DNA of 64,000 bases from Clavelina lepadiformis (Eukaryota > Chordata > Ascidiacea > Aplousobranchia > Clavelinidae), in contig NC_135248.1 in the NCBI RefSeq assembly GCF_947623445.1, positions 14,827,820 through 14,891,819 of the forward strand, read 5' to 3'. Shown here piece after piece: positions 38,188 through 49,957 of the stretch. Each line of letters opens with the position of its first letter. The stretch's first letter is position 1. The position numbers and the translations under genes were made by a program. The notes under the pieces are model-generated. The model had not been told where the DNA came from and did no database searches. It saw only the letters and a list, made by a program, of their open reading frames with translations.

Positions 38188-40117
38188 GGCAAATCTTAAG
38201 TTGATGCACTGTAGCGAAGTCAATCAATTACGAACGTTGAAATCATTAAATACAACTAAGCTACGGCTATTAGTTTTTTGACATTTCGACCATTGCTGAA
38301 AATTGGCCTATGTATGATACCTCGACTATCTATCAGAGACAATACTTGAAGGTATTTCTACATACGCTTACCTACACAAAATGATTTTTGTTGAACCTAA
38401 TGTCTGTCGTTTACTGTTATAGCCCGAGGGCACTTCTATTACAGTATTTTGACAATTAAACTTTAATATCTCTAGATTACGTGTACGTGATACTAACTCT
38501 ATAGGATAATTATACATACGTGTTGTAGTTAAGTTATCTATATCAATTTCCTTGTCGACATGTTGTGTACGTGTAGGCTTAATGTACAAATGGTCATAGG
38601 CAATATTTTCCGCTGGTCCCGCCCGCTTCATCGATTGTCACAAGGAGACAGCTGTATATAACGTGACCAGGGCCAAACAGGATTATTATAGCCTACTTGC
38701 AAAGTGAGGTGTACAATCGATGACTCCAGAATGACCAGGGAAAAATAACATATTTGCGGACCACGGAATGACGATTTTGTCGGTGGAAAAAGTGATTCGC
38801 TGCGTCAGGTTGTGAAGTTCATCATTTCTTTGCCAGTTTAAACGTTTTCCACAGTTTCGAACGAATTTTCTCCACACTTGTTTCTGGACCGAGAAATATC
38901 GTTGCTCTAAAATAAGACTTAACTATCTGTAAAACTGTGACGTCCAACGGGAAGTAGTCTGATGTACTTTCAGTAACTTCACATGAGAGTTGCGATAAGT
39001 GTAATGTTTCCGTAAGATCGCATGTAGCGAAAGGAAAGTATAGACGAGAGCTAGCTGGTAACCATGTTGGCCACTTGCAAAATAAATGATGACAAAAATG
39101 TAGGTTTCTCGTTACTTCAAGAAAGTTGGAACTCTTGCAATTTTTTACACCATTTCCTGCGCTCCCAAACACGTCCGGAGGGCAAGCAATATTTTTAAAG
39201 CATGGTTTAGGTCGTCAGATGTGCAAAATGAAAGAATGTGGCTTTTTTCATGGAGAACTGCTTAGTTCAAATCTACCACCGCTTTGAAACACGACGTCAA
39301 TAGGAACAAGCATCATAAAACCATGGCAATACGCAGTAAGGTTCACAACGCAAGGATACTACCCAGAGCCGGAGAAAGGGCCACATGCTAAAACGAGCCC
39401 CCCAAATATGACTGAAAGCTTAATATTATGCATAGAAACAACTAATACTGACCCCACGCCTTTCCCCTTTCCACATTCATATTTATTTATCTTAATGATA
39501 CGGTGATGACGAGAGAGCTTGGAAATTTTCTGATCACAGTTATTTTGTTTTTTTTGCTTGCAAGTTAGCCCTTTCTATTCATATACAGCTTCGTTCATCG
39601 TGATTATTCACAATACCGTTGGCCTACGCTAACTTAGTATGCGCACTGTACAATATGGTTTGCGGACGGCAGCTTTCTTGCCAGCGACATCTCCATTTCT
39701 CACCGATCACTGTCTGATTTTCAATTGTCGTTTCAGATTTTCGCTGATGGGTTTATGACACTGATCCTGGACGAGGAAAACAAAACAATGCAGTAGCGTT
39801 ATGCTTAATTGTGATGCTCGAATGGTAAAGGTCTCGGGTTTGAATATTGTTATTGTTTGGTTTTGTTTTGTTCAAATTAATTTTTAATGTAATTTAGTCA
39901 TGAGAGGTGAGAGTTTGGGTCGGTGGGGATTAGTTTTAAATTAATTTAGAGTTCGGAAAAATTGTGATTTTTAGTTGAAAAACGACGTTTGTTTCTAATT
40001 GCAACCTAGCACCGGAACTGATACCACCTGCGATGATTATACACCCACATTGGTCTGAAACTAAACCATGTTTAAAATGATTTCAATTTTTGGAAAGAGA
40101 GAAAAAGACTGATTAAA

Positions 40118-40929
40118 GACTAAGGTACCTGTACCGAATAAGGCCCACCTAACACTTTTTTGAAAATAATTCAAGAACCATAAATGAGAATAGACTGAAA
40201 AATCGTATTCTATTAGTGAGGGTATATGACTACAACATATTAAAACCACAATACCTGACAACCCCTAAAAAATTTTTATAAAGAAATTAAAAATTCCAAA
40301 AAAAGGGGCCTTATTAGGAGCATAGGCTCCTAATAAGGCCCACCAATTTTGTGAGTATTTTGATTCAAAACATAGTAATAGACAACATATAACATTATTA
40401 GAAATTTCACATTTTAAGTTGTACAAACATTTAAAAAGATTCCACTAGGCGCATCAAAGTAATTGCAACAATTTGCCAACTGAGGACTGGAACCACTCTT
40501 GAAGTCTGGACATCAATTAGCCAAGCATCTTGTATGGGCCTTATTAGGCGCATGTGGCATCCACGAAAAAATGTCACATTTTTATCATCAGAAAAATTTT
40601 AGCAAAAAAAAGTGCATTATCCTTTTCAATACTAAGTTGGTTGTTACATGAAAATTTCAGCCGGCTGACAACAGTTCATTTAACCTGCCAAATTCTCACT
40701 TACTTTTTTTCTAAATTAACAAAACCACCTTAACTGCAAATATCAAATTTTTGTTGTGCTCTAGCGAATCGGTCGATCACGTGACAAGGATGAAATCTGG
40801 TAAACCATCATGAATTTATATTAGTTATTATGTAGGGACAAAATCTTTCATTTATTTGCACGGGTTTGCGAAATATGAGCAATGGGCCTTACTAGGGACC
40901 GGGCCTTATTCGGTACAGGTACCTTAGTC
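40118..40929. mobile_element. MITE with 29 bp terminal inverted repeats (copy 2)
   Basis: Duplicate of the element at 26488-27299, with the same ends (gactaaggtacc..ggtaccttagtc) and internal aaggccc palindrome. Confidence 0.8.
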
Positions 40930-41402
40930 AAAGTAAGCCAATGCTTTTTACTGTAATAAGCGAAGAGCAATAATATTTTATGCGATTTAACAACCAAAGT
41001 TAACCATTAATTTAAGGCAAAGCAAATATATACGAAGCATATACATACAACGTTTTTGACCGTATAATCTTGGACAACGTTATAATCTTGGAACAAATAC
41101 TCGTAAAGCAGTTTCCAAAGCTGAAAAACGTCTTTGATGTTTTGGGAACAGTCAAGTTACTGGCGTTCGCTTGAACCGACTGGTCATAATAGCTTTCTGA
41201 GTTCGCTACCGAAGTGCAGCTAGTTGTTAGGGAATTGCAACGGAGTAAGTCGACTAGTTTTGGGCGAATGAATGTCTTCATCTTACGTAATTTTGAGAGC
41301 AAATTTGCACCTTAATCAGTGAGGTGTGAGCCAGAAATTATTGCAATAAAGATTTTCAAAAGATTTTCTTTTCAGACTAGGAAGCTTAGGATAACTTATA
41401 AG

Positions 41403-41640
41403 CAATGTTCCCTCTAATTTTTCACGAGTCTGAGCAAACACACTAACTCCCTGAGCGGTCCCTTGGACCACTGTGAGCAACATCAGACGAGCCACGTGCG
41501 CACTGTGGCCATTATTATGTGTTTATTTTATTTTCAATTCAGGTTGGAATTTTTTCTTGTGCGCAGCACAGATTTTCTGTGCGCGGAGACCGTGTCAGCA
41601 GTGCGCATTTGCGCATGCGCGCAGCTTAGAGGGAACATTG
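41403..41640. mobile_element. hAT-type MITE (copy 2)
   Basis: Duplicate of 27773-28010 with the same ends and the same cttataag target-site duplication, again about 90 bp upstream of the unknown gene. Confidence 0.85.
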
Positions 41641-41734
41641 CTTATAAGTTATTGGAGGACAATCAGCGTTCACCTTTATTTTTGAAGTTCTTTTGGTAGA
41701 TACACAAAGAGGTTTCTGATTTAAGAATTGAAAG

Positions 41735-42425
41735 ATGGCCGACAAACAAGCCAGAACCGATACAGGCACACCAGTACAGAATACATTTAACCAGTGCGAC
41801 TTTCGAAACAGCCCATTCAATCAAAACTCTTCACGCACAAACTACACATGTACAGATTTTACTTTACGATAGTTTTAAAAATGCGACATAACTTGCGAGC
41901 TAAAACGGACATGTTATTTATAACTTAATGTTCCAACTCGTCTGGTTGTGTTGTGTTCATCATAGCTAATTTTTTCTAACTGGCTAGAAATTTAAACCTG
42001 GAACTTTGTTTTTTACAGACAGGGGAGACAATTACTGTGAAGATGACGACACAACTATCCCACGGAACAGACGACAAAGTTTCAATGAGTATGACGGCAA
42101 CGCTGAATTTTTTAACTATCTCCGGGAGACGGCACCAGTCCCATCCAGCGAACAATCCCGGGTAATGACCGAACAAGCTTCGCCTGTTAGCCCGTTTGGT
42201 TTCGTGATCCATCCTCGCAATATTCCTTCTTCCGGATTTTCATCTAATGGTTGGAACCCACCGTTACAGCATATGATTCATCACTCATTGCATGATATGA
42301 GAATGAGGCAACATGGATCTCGCGACCTTGTACGCATTCCCAGAAGTCATCCTGCATCTGCACATAGAAGCCAGCCAGTCGCTATGAGACCTACAGTACA
42401 TGGCCCGAGATCTACTCACATATGA
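41735..42425 (+). CDS. Two-exon gene of unknown function, copy 2 (native stop)
   Basis: Not recognised. Exons 41735-41849 and 42019-42425 give 173 residues ending RSTHI and TGA. The acceptor here is ttttttacag, stronger than the tttttatag of copy 1. Since sequence beyond this stop continues into unduplicated DNA, this is presumably the ancestral form. The composition is polar, with an acidic patch after the junction of the exons and a His/Arg/Pro-rich tail; there is no membrane helix or cysteine pattern. The combined length is a multiple of three, which supports the two-exon model. Confidence 0.45.
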
Positions 42426-44396
42426 ACGCATGCTCGCGCTACTCCAAAAGTTGTGCATCGACGGAGATAAAGATTTATCGCTTTTTGGTCGGAAAAAATG
42501 TTTTGTGCTTTGATAAAACAAGGAAGGTTTTTTTGGACGGTAAAAGTTAATGACGCATTATAATCTTGTTACATACGCTGTTACATACGCTGTTACATAC
42601 GCTTGTTCTCTTCTGTACTGAGTCTTATTATTCTATAATCGGTTGAATGCATGGTTTTCAACCCAAAAATCTTTTTGTGTTTTTTCAAGCTGAGTTGTGC
42701 CGGGCTTCCATGTTATGATGCGTTTCGTTGTAAAAATGAATCAAGCGCATTTACTTTGCATATAAAACACCTGTGGTCGTTGTGAAAGTTTTTGTTATAT
42801 ACGTGTCACCTTTGCGAAATATGAATAACTTTTTCATGGAAGCAGTCTTGAAAATGTTGAGGAATAAGATTGGAAAGGTTTTTATTTGATGTCGTCCAGA
42901 AGGGCGGCATGGAAAAGGGCAAGGTAACAACACTTTATGATGTTAAATTTAGAGATCTGACCCAGTACAGTTCACATGGGGATCCACCGACTAAAATTTT
43001 ACAACAAAACATAACAAAGTTCAAGACCCTCAAAAAATCTCTGGTTGATATTTAATCACGACCGATTGACATCACTTTAGTGTGACGCGCATATTTATTT
43101 GAGACCAATGTAAAGAAACAAGTTGCCTAACCTATACCCATATATCACCACCCATAACGCAGTACCTGCGGATTTCCTGGACATGAGGTTATTTTTGTAG
43201 GGGATGCCCTGTAGGTATAACACAGATAGGTACAACACCGGCTCGTGCGAACCCATATATCATGAAGGTCGACACGAATGAATCCCGAATCTATTCGTAT
43301 TAGAACCAAACAATAAAATTTCCTCCAAAAGTAATCAACTCTTGCTTCTAAAATGACGTAAACGATAAACAAATCGCTTTCTTTCGAAAAATAGTGTTTA
43401 AAAAACGATCGTAAAAGCAAAATCGTTAGGAAAACGACCTTCATTGTAAATACTGCTGACTCTAGTTTAGCATTGTCGGGAAACTAGTTCATCATTTTTA
43501 ACTAAAGTCAGTAAATTTATAAGTAATATTGTATTCGTGTTCGCCATTGTTGGTATTCGTGTTCGCCTGAATCTTCCATAAAGGCGATATTTGGCGAATC
43601 TATTCTGGTTTGGGTTCGTATCGGCCCATCCCTACCAGTTAGTTAGCTATTGCGTCCATATAGACACAAAATTGCCCTCAGGTTATTGCCATTTTATATC
43701 TCTCTTCGCTGTGTGCGCCAGTTACATGCTCACTCATGCAATGCGCACTTTAGCGCTTGGTGATGTTTAACTTGTAGATTCAACAAAAGATTATTTGCTG
43801 CTCGCGTTATGTGTAGCAACGAGCTTGATGTTATATTGAAAGCCACGAACTCGATATAATTTGGGCAGTCTGCTAACTTATACCCAGGCCTACCTACGTA
43901 CTGCGAGTTGCTGTATTTTGAAGCAATCGAGTTATGATGTCAGGATACACTAAGCGAGTTTGATACAGCGTGAGAAAGAATCCGAGCGCAGCAGGTGCTT
44001 TATGAAACGCTGAACAACATAAACAACTCAAGATATGTACGTTGGGGTAGCTGTAGCTAACAAAATTGTTTAGTGCGGCGAAAATACCAGCAAGAGCAAC
44101 TACAAAAGTACTTTAAAGCATGTAGGACAATTGGATAGCGTTGCATGAATGTTTGGCGACTTGAAGTTAACTGTGGTGTTGTGCACTTTGTTGGGTACCA
44201 GAAACGAGACAGCCAAATTTATCGATAAACTAATCCCAACGGTTTTTAACTTCTTTATTTGTTTAAATCTCTTTTGATCACGATTTACTACTTTAGCTTA
44301 CAGCCATGAGTATGTAAAATAGTTCAAGTGTATGAATATAAACATTCAAGTGTATGAATAAATAAAGATTTACTACTTTACCTTACAGTCATAAGT
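42426..44396. other. Intergenic region with short tandem and direct repeats
   Basis: About 2 kb between the unknown gene and the CYP2-like gene. It contains three perfect copies of tgttacatacgc at 42567-42602. A pair of 33 bp direct repeats lies at 44282-44314 and 44367-44399, and the second ends on the CYP2 start codon. The stretch at about 43555-43636, ending ggcccatcccta, resembles one end of a hAT element, but no partner end was found. The frames at 42870-43055 and 43145-43444 have no recognisable similarity. Confidence 0.45.
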
Positions 44397-47300
44397 ATGC
44401 TGATTGTTACTTGTCTGTCTCTGTTTGGTCTCGTCCTAGCTTGCTTGTATTACTGGTACAAAAGACCTAGAAGTTTCCCACCAGGACCAAGAGGAATCCC
44501 CTTTCTTGGGGTGATCCCCTTTCTAGGGAAGATACCAGAAAGGGTCCTGTTTAAATGGAGCAAAATATACGGACCTGTTATGTCATTGCGAATAGGCAGA
44601 AAGGACTGGATTTCATTGAACGACTACGACTCTATAAACCAGGTTATAGATATTACTATTGCAGTATATCAATAGGTTACTTCCCACAACTTCTCAAAAA
44701 AGTTTTAATTTGTTCTATCTGTCTCTATCATAGGCCTGTAGCCTAATTGATAAATTGTTATACTCGTTGTTTGATTCTACATGTCTTGTCCTACTTTGTG
44801 GGTAAATGTCAACAACTTTGTTGTATTGTTGCCTTGTGTCAGGCATTAGCAAAGCAACACACCAAGTTTTCCGGTCGCCCCAAAAATCCGGTTTATGCCC
44901 AGTTCAATCAGGGCTGCGGTGTTGTCAGAATCGATTATGGAGCTCTGTGGAAATCCCAAAGAAAATTTGGTCTCACCACTTTACGAGGGTAAAATATTAA
45001 CACGAAGGTTACTAATTTTACTTTAGACATTTATAAAAGCTTTTAAATAAGTTTTCCCGTAGTTAGGTTGGAGATAAGTTAGTATAGGTTGGGTCTTCTT
45101 GTTGTCAAAGTATTTAAATAAAAACATTTATTTCTTCATCCACTGCATGGAACTTGTCCATCATTTACCAGTCAATACTTTGTGCCAGATTTGGGGTTGG
45201 AAAACGAAGTATGGAAGACCGTATTGTCGAGGAAGCTGCATTTATGAATGAATGGGTCAGATCGCAAAATGGAAAAGCGTTCAGTCCTCTGGTCAGAAGC
45301 ATTAAAGATTGCCATTTTGAAATAAACAAATGAAAACACGTTTTTAAGTAGGCTACATACTGCTGGATTTAAAGCTAAAAATACATTTGTTTAATAACTT
45401 ACAACATTAAATGTGATTTGTTAACGTTACCTTTAAGTGTCTTTTAAATGAATTTCGTTATGGAAATATGGTTTAAGATTAATCTCATAAGAATTTGTAG
45501 GATATTTTACACAAAGCAGCAGCCAGTAACATTGGAAGCGTCGTATTCGGCCAAAGATTTGACTACGACGATGAAATTCTCAACAAGCTGATATCTTTGA
45601 TCACCGGCGTGTAAGTATTTCATTTTGTTTCAGGCTGTAGTTTCATAAATCTTGTTATATATTTGAAGAGAGCTTATTAGTAGCCTACCAATTGCAGAAT
45701 TCCATCCATATAAATAATTATTAGCATATAGCATATGAGGTGATATCTATTTTCTTTTAAATGTTTGTAATGTATTTAAAACCATAAAGAAACGTAGGGC
45801 GTAGGCAACGCGAGGATAGCTAGTAACACTTTCTAACATTCAAAGTAAATAAATTAATACCTTTTGCGCAGATATGACAACGCAGCGGCCAATTTTGCGC
45901 TACAGTGCATGAACTTGGCTCCTATTTTGATGAACATTCCGCCATTTTCGACACTAAATCATCACATTGTGAATACTTTTAATACTTTACTGGGTAATTG
46001 TTTCACTTATTACTGATAAGCCTTTTTTAAAAATTTTACATGTAGGCCAAGGCTACATCTTGTCTCATTTACTTTAAGCTCAAAATAAGTCAGGCATTGT
46101 CTAATTTGTGTTTTGCAATCAATGAATGAAGTCAAAATTTAATTGAAATTAATGGAATCGTAAGGTTAGCTCATTCCAATTTTTCAGAGTTACTTCATAA
46201 CTTCATCGAACAACATAAAAAAACTTTCCAGAAAAACGAGTTAAGAGACTTCATTGACGCCTTCTTGAAAGAAATGGACGAGGGAAACCCTGGTTTTACC
46301 GTAAGTTTAGACATCTATATTTATGAGGGGTAATTTATTTGCATTTCTTGTATTAAGGCCTTGGTTCCTTTTGATTTTGTAACACTTTTAACCTTATGAT
46401 TTGTCTGCAGAAAGCTTGGGTAATTATTGCAAGTTTTTGGTTTCAGGACGACCAGCTCGTGCAGTATGTTCGGGATCTTTTCAGTGCAGGAACAGACACG
46501 ACGGCAACGACATTGAACTGGGGACTTATCTGCTTGCTGCACTACCCCCAAATACAAACTAAACTCAGGGAAGAAATACTGAAAGTCGTGGGTAAAGTTC
46601 ACGACTAATTTGGAGTTTATCAAAACAAACAAGCGAATTACTTATACCATAAGCCTAAACCTGGCATAGGCGGAAAACCTAGATCATAAATGCAGGCTAA
46701 ATACGGATTAAGTTGTTACTTAGACAGAATTATTATGTGTTAGTTGTAGGATAGCTTAAATATAAATGAAAGTTAACTACAGTAAACGGAAGGCCACCTT
46801 GTTATTTTTACGATTACACAAATAAGCTTAATGTTTGTTCAGGACTGACATCTCCAGTAAGATTGTCACACGCGGCTGATCTGCACTACACTAACGCTTT
46901 CATTCAAGAGTTGATGAGATTTCGCACTATTGTTCCCTTAAGCGTTTTTCACAAAACAAATGAAAATGCAGAAATCAACGGATTTGTTATACCCAAAGAC
47001 ACCGGGGTAAGTTACACAAACAAAAATTTGCGTTTTTTGTAAATTTGCTTTATGCACAAAATTAAGTACGCTGGAATGATCTACCAACAATATTTGGCAA
47101 TAGGCCTGCTTCCTTTGAAGTAACCTACTTAATAGTAGTGAGGTACATATCAGTGGTAGGATTCAAATATTTTAACATCCGGTTCTCTCACTAGCAGCAT
47201 GTCATATTGACCCGATATACACATAAGATATACATACGATATACCTGAATCCCACCACTGGGTACATTACCTTGACAATAATAAAAGCCACAACTTTTTC

Positions 47301-47622
47301 TTAGATTATGGTCAACCTTTGGGCAGTGCACAACGATCCAGACTACTGGAAGGAGCCAGACATATTCAAACCTGAGAGATTTATTGACGAAAAAGGAAAT
47401 TTTGTAAAATCAAGTCACTTAGTTGCGTTTTCGGTTGGACCACGTCACTGTTTGGGCGAGCAATTGGCCCGAATGGAAGTTTTCCTTTTTCTTGTTTCGT
47501 TGGTGCAAAATTTCGAGTTTTTGCCAGATCCTGATTCCGGGGAGCTCCCACCTTTAGACTGCCCAGTGAGCGGTTTCATTTTTACACCTTCTTGCTATAA
47601 AATTGTTGCAAACAATGTATAA
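44397..47622 (+). CDS. CYP2-like: Cytochrome P450 family 2-like
   Basis: ER heme-thiolate monooxygenase of the CYP2 clan (CYP2J/U/R-like by general look); the substrate cannot be inferred. Nine exons: 44397-44642, 44843-44988, 45189-45291, 45501-45610, 45872-45993, 46188-46300, 46447-46591, 46843-47006, 47305-47622. They give 488 residues, the usual family length. An N-terminal anchor (LIVTCLSLFGLVLACLYYW) is followed by the proline-rich hinge FPPGPRGIPFLG (27-38) and the C-helix WKSQR. The FGQRFDYDD segment is typical of CYP2. The I-helix is AGTDTT (294-299), ELMR (351-354) is ExxR, and FSVGPRHCLG (425-434) has Cys432 as heme ligand. Donor 45292 (gtcaga) is unusual, but the join fits the family alignment and phase. 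The gene is complete, and intron 8 holds a small MITE. Confidence 0.95.
47151..47260. mobile_element. Short hAT-like MITE in CYP2 intron 8
   Basis: A 110 bp element with imperfect inverted ends cagtggtaggattc and gaatcccaccactg. Possible target-site duplication is gtacatat before and ggtacatt after, imperfect. The end sequence resembles hAT ends of the cagtggtgggattc type known from other animals. Non-coding. Confidence 0.6.
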
Positions 47623-49007
47623 AAATTTATTATAACTGTTTCTAGTATATTCATTTGCTCAGTTGCCTTTCGGATTAATAAAAATGCTTCATAGCAAATT
47701 TCGTTTGAAATTACGTTTTAGTTTTCAGTTGTCTATGGAAAGTTTTTTTGGCGTGATTTGCACGCTGGTGCTGCTTAGTGCTTAAGCCAAAGACCACGAA
47801 GTTCCCATAAGGCACAGAAATAGACTGCAGAAACACCAGAGAGCCGCAAAAATGATTTTGAAATAGATAACAATAATATTAAGTTCGATTTGGCTTTCCA
47901 TGCTTATACGAAGCGCCTGATTATGCTAATATTAATGAAGAAGAGGAAAAGAAAGCAACGTTAATAAGACTGCGCTTTTTGAAGCCTTTACAATTTTTTT
48001 AATTTTAGGATTCAACTCGGCGAGCCATAAAACATGTCAGCGAGCCACAGTTTGCCCACCGTTGGCATAGAGGGTAATTTAAAGACTTTGTCTGAAGTTG
48101 ACATGCAAATGTACGGTATACCGACTATATCCTAATCAATGAACCGGGGTTGTTTCAATCGGCTCCCACCGGAGTTTGCATGTTTTGCCGGAGTTCGAGC
48201 TAAAGCAGGAGTTGTAAATATAGGCTAGACGTACGCACTGCGTCAAAAGTGGGCTAATAGAAAATATGGCGGGGCGTTTAGAAACGACTGCGGTTCGTAA
48301 AATTGCGAACTGACTTTCTGGCTTTAAAAGCCTAATCAGATATATATAGTTTGATGTATAAACGATGCTTGCTTTCGTATCGAACTTTTCTTTCAAATTC
48401 AGGGAACATGAAAAATTAAAGATTCAAATAAAAAATTTGGCGTCTAGTGCAGAAGTGCACAACCAGAAATAACACATTATTGACCACAGTGGAAAGTGTG
48501 GCACCTGTACGCCGAGATTCATCAACGTCTAAACGTGCACGCCTAACATTGTTACCTTCACGCCGATTCATAATAAATGAAGAAAAAAATGTGGTTGTTT
48601 AGAGGCTTATATATATGATGAACAAACAAAGAATTGAGGCTTTAGTGTATGCCACATGCCAAAATTTGCATCTTTGCACACAGGTTTCTTGACAAAATCT
48701 GACATGCATTCCATTCAAAATTATTGGTAAGACTGAGAGACAGGGCAGAACGTATGCTAGTGTAAGGATTCTAGCCTATACGCTATAGCCAATATACATG
48801 GATGATTTGAACATCCCTACAAACTGACATTTTTAAGCTATAATCTGCCTACCTTATCATATACGCCCACATTTTTAAGGTCACACCATAGAGAAGAATT
48901 AAAAAACTGTTTGTTGTGAAATTCAATGGTTTAATTTAATAACAGTTTTTATTTGTAGCAAATATTTAGGCTTTAGCCAAATTTTTTCTATTTAAATAAT
49001 ATTAACA
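47623..49007. other. Intergenic region with a probable hAT fragment
   Basis: About 1.4 kb between the CYP2-like gene and IMP3. At about 48019-48064 the sequence cgagccat..cgagccacagtttgcccaccgttg reads, on the minus strand, like the GGTGGGCAAACTGTGGCTCG end of a hAT element. No matching left end was found, so it is probably a decayed fragment. The minus frame at 48136-48396 is not supported as a gene. Confidence 0.4.
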
Positions 49008-49553
49008 ATGAGGAAATTACGTTATCATGAAAAGAAACTTTTAAAAAAGGTTGATTTCTTTGCATGGGAAGTTGACAATAACTTGCACGAAGTCCGTGTG
49101 ATGAGGAAATATCGAATTCAGAAACGTGAACATTACACGGCATATAATAAGCTGAGCCGTGAAGTTCGTACCATCTGCCGAAAAATCCGTGATTTAAACG
49201 AAAAAGATCCATTCCGAGTAAAATGTACTGGCAATTTGCTGCAGAAACTTTATAACATGGGAATAATTCCGACGAAGCAGAACTTAGAACTATGCGACAA
49301 AGTGACAGCTTCATCTTTTTGCCGTCGAAGATTACCCGTTGTCATGGTGAAACTGAACATGGCGCAAACGTTGAAAACAGCAACAATGTTTATAGAACAA
49401 GGTCATGTGCGGGTCGGCACTCAGGTTGTTATGGATCCTGCCTTTCTAGTGAGCAGAAATTTGGAAGATTTTATAACCTGGAAGGACACTTCTAAAATAC
49501 GACAACATATCTTGGAGTATAATGACCAGCGCGATGATTATGATTTTGCGTAA
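49008..49553 (+). CDS. IMP3: U3 small nucleolar ribonucleoprotein IMP3
   Basis: Component of the MPP10-IMP3-IMP4 complex of the SSU processome in the nucleolus. It helps U3 snoRNA pair with pre-rRNA for 18S rRNA maturation. A single intronless frame of 181 residues, close to the human length of about 184. It begins [20 protein letters not shown], the family's conserved N-terminus. [16 protein letters not shown]-like and [17 protein letters not shown] segments follow. An S4 RNA-binding domain lies at about 109-170 ([19 protein letters not shown], then IEQGHVRVG). The C-terminus [11 protein letters not shown] is also typical. The ATG follows an AT-rich leader with no upstream in-frame start. 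Absence of introns is unlike its neighbours, and an expressed retrocopy cannot be excluded. Confidence 0.97.
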   Translation: MRKLRYHEKKLLKKVDFFAWEVDNNLHEVRVMRKYRIQKREHYTAYNKLSREVRTICRKIRDLNEKDPFRVKCTGNLLQKLYNMGIIPTKQNLELCDKVTASSFCRRRLPVVMVKLNMAQTLKTATMFIEQGHVRVGTQVVMDPAFLVSRNLEDFITWKDTSKIRQHILEYNDQRDDYDFA

Positions 49554-49957
49554 ATGAATGTTTGCTAATATCTTTTGACACACTTTATGGTTTGTAGGGT
49601 TGAAAGTTAATGATTTGCATGGTTTAATTTTTAAGAAATTTAAATGTAGGCAATTTATCTTGTTTTACATTGTTGTCTGTGTATATAGTTAACCATGTAC
49701 TTCTTGCAAAGACTGAAAAATCTATTTACATAACATGCTTAGTTTGGACATGAATAACACATTAAGATACTGCTCGAATAGTTAAACTCAAGTTTATGAC
49801 ATTGATGGTCTCAATATGTGTGTTGTTCTGCAATAATGTGTGTTATGCTGCAGTGCAGTGGCTTCTTTTCACGAGCATTCTGTGTAGCCTTTAATTCTTA
49901 TTTTATCTTATTAGAAATACCTTAATCTGATCTATTAGCGAATATATTGGTGTAGTA
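49554..49957. other. Short intergenic gap
   Basis: About 400 bp between the IMP3 stop codon and the ATG of the matrin-like gene on the same strand. It should hold the IMP3 3' UTR and the promoter and 5' UTR of the next gene. No repeat or RNA gene seen. Confidence 0.5.

Larger units (their letters stand above)
38188..41734. other. Intergenic region of copy 2 with two MITEs
   Basis: Duplicate of 24550-28104. It holds the two MITEs listed separately and no gene I can support. The first part (to about 39.15 kb) differs clearly from copy 1; the rest is almost identical. Confidence 0.45.
28816..42436 (+). repeat. Tandem segmental duplication, copy 2
   Basis: The second unit of the direct repeat described for copy 1. 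Its left end abuts the junction filler and its right end continues into single-copy sequence at 42437. It lacks the foldback insertion. It includes ten CYP4 exons without the eleventh, a complete MS4A-like gene, both MITEs and the unknown gene with its native stop codon. Confidence 0.97.

Noticed and set aside
28816-42436. Treating both duplication copies as simple assembly redundancy and annotating only one
   Set aside because: The foldback insertion with its empty site, the filler at the junction and the different stop codons make the copies distinguishable, so both are annotated and the artefact option is stated as a check.
43145-43636. Possible complete hAT element ending ggcccatcccta
   Set aside because: Only one plausible end could be seen; no matching inverted end or target-site duplication was found upstream.
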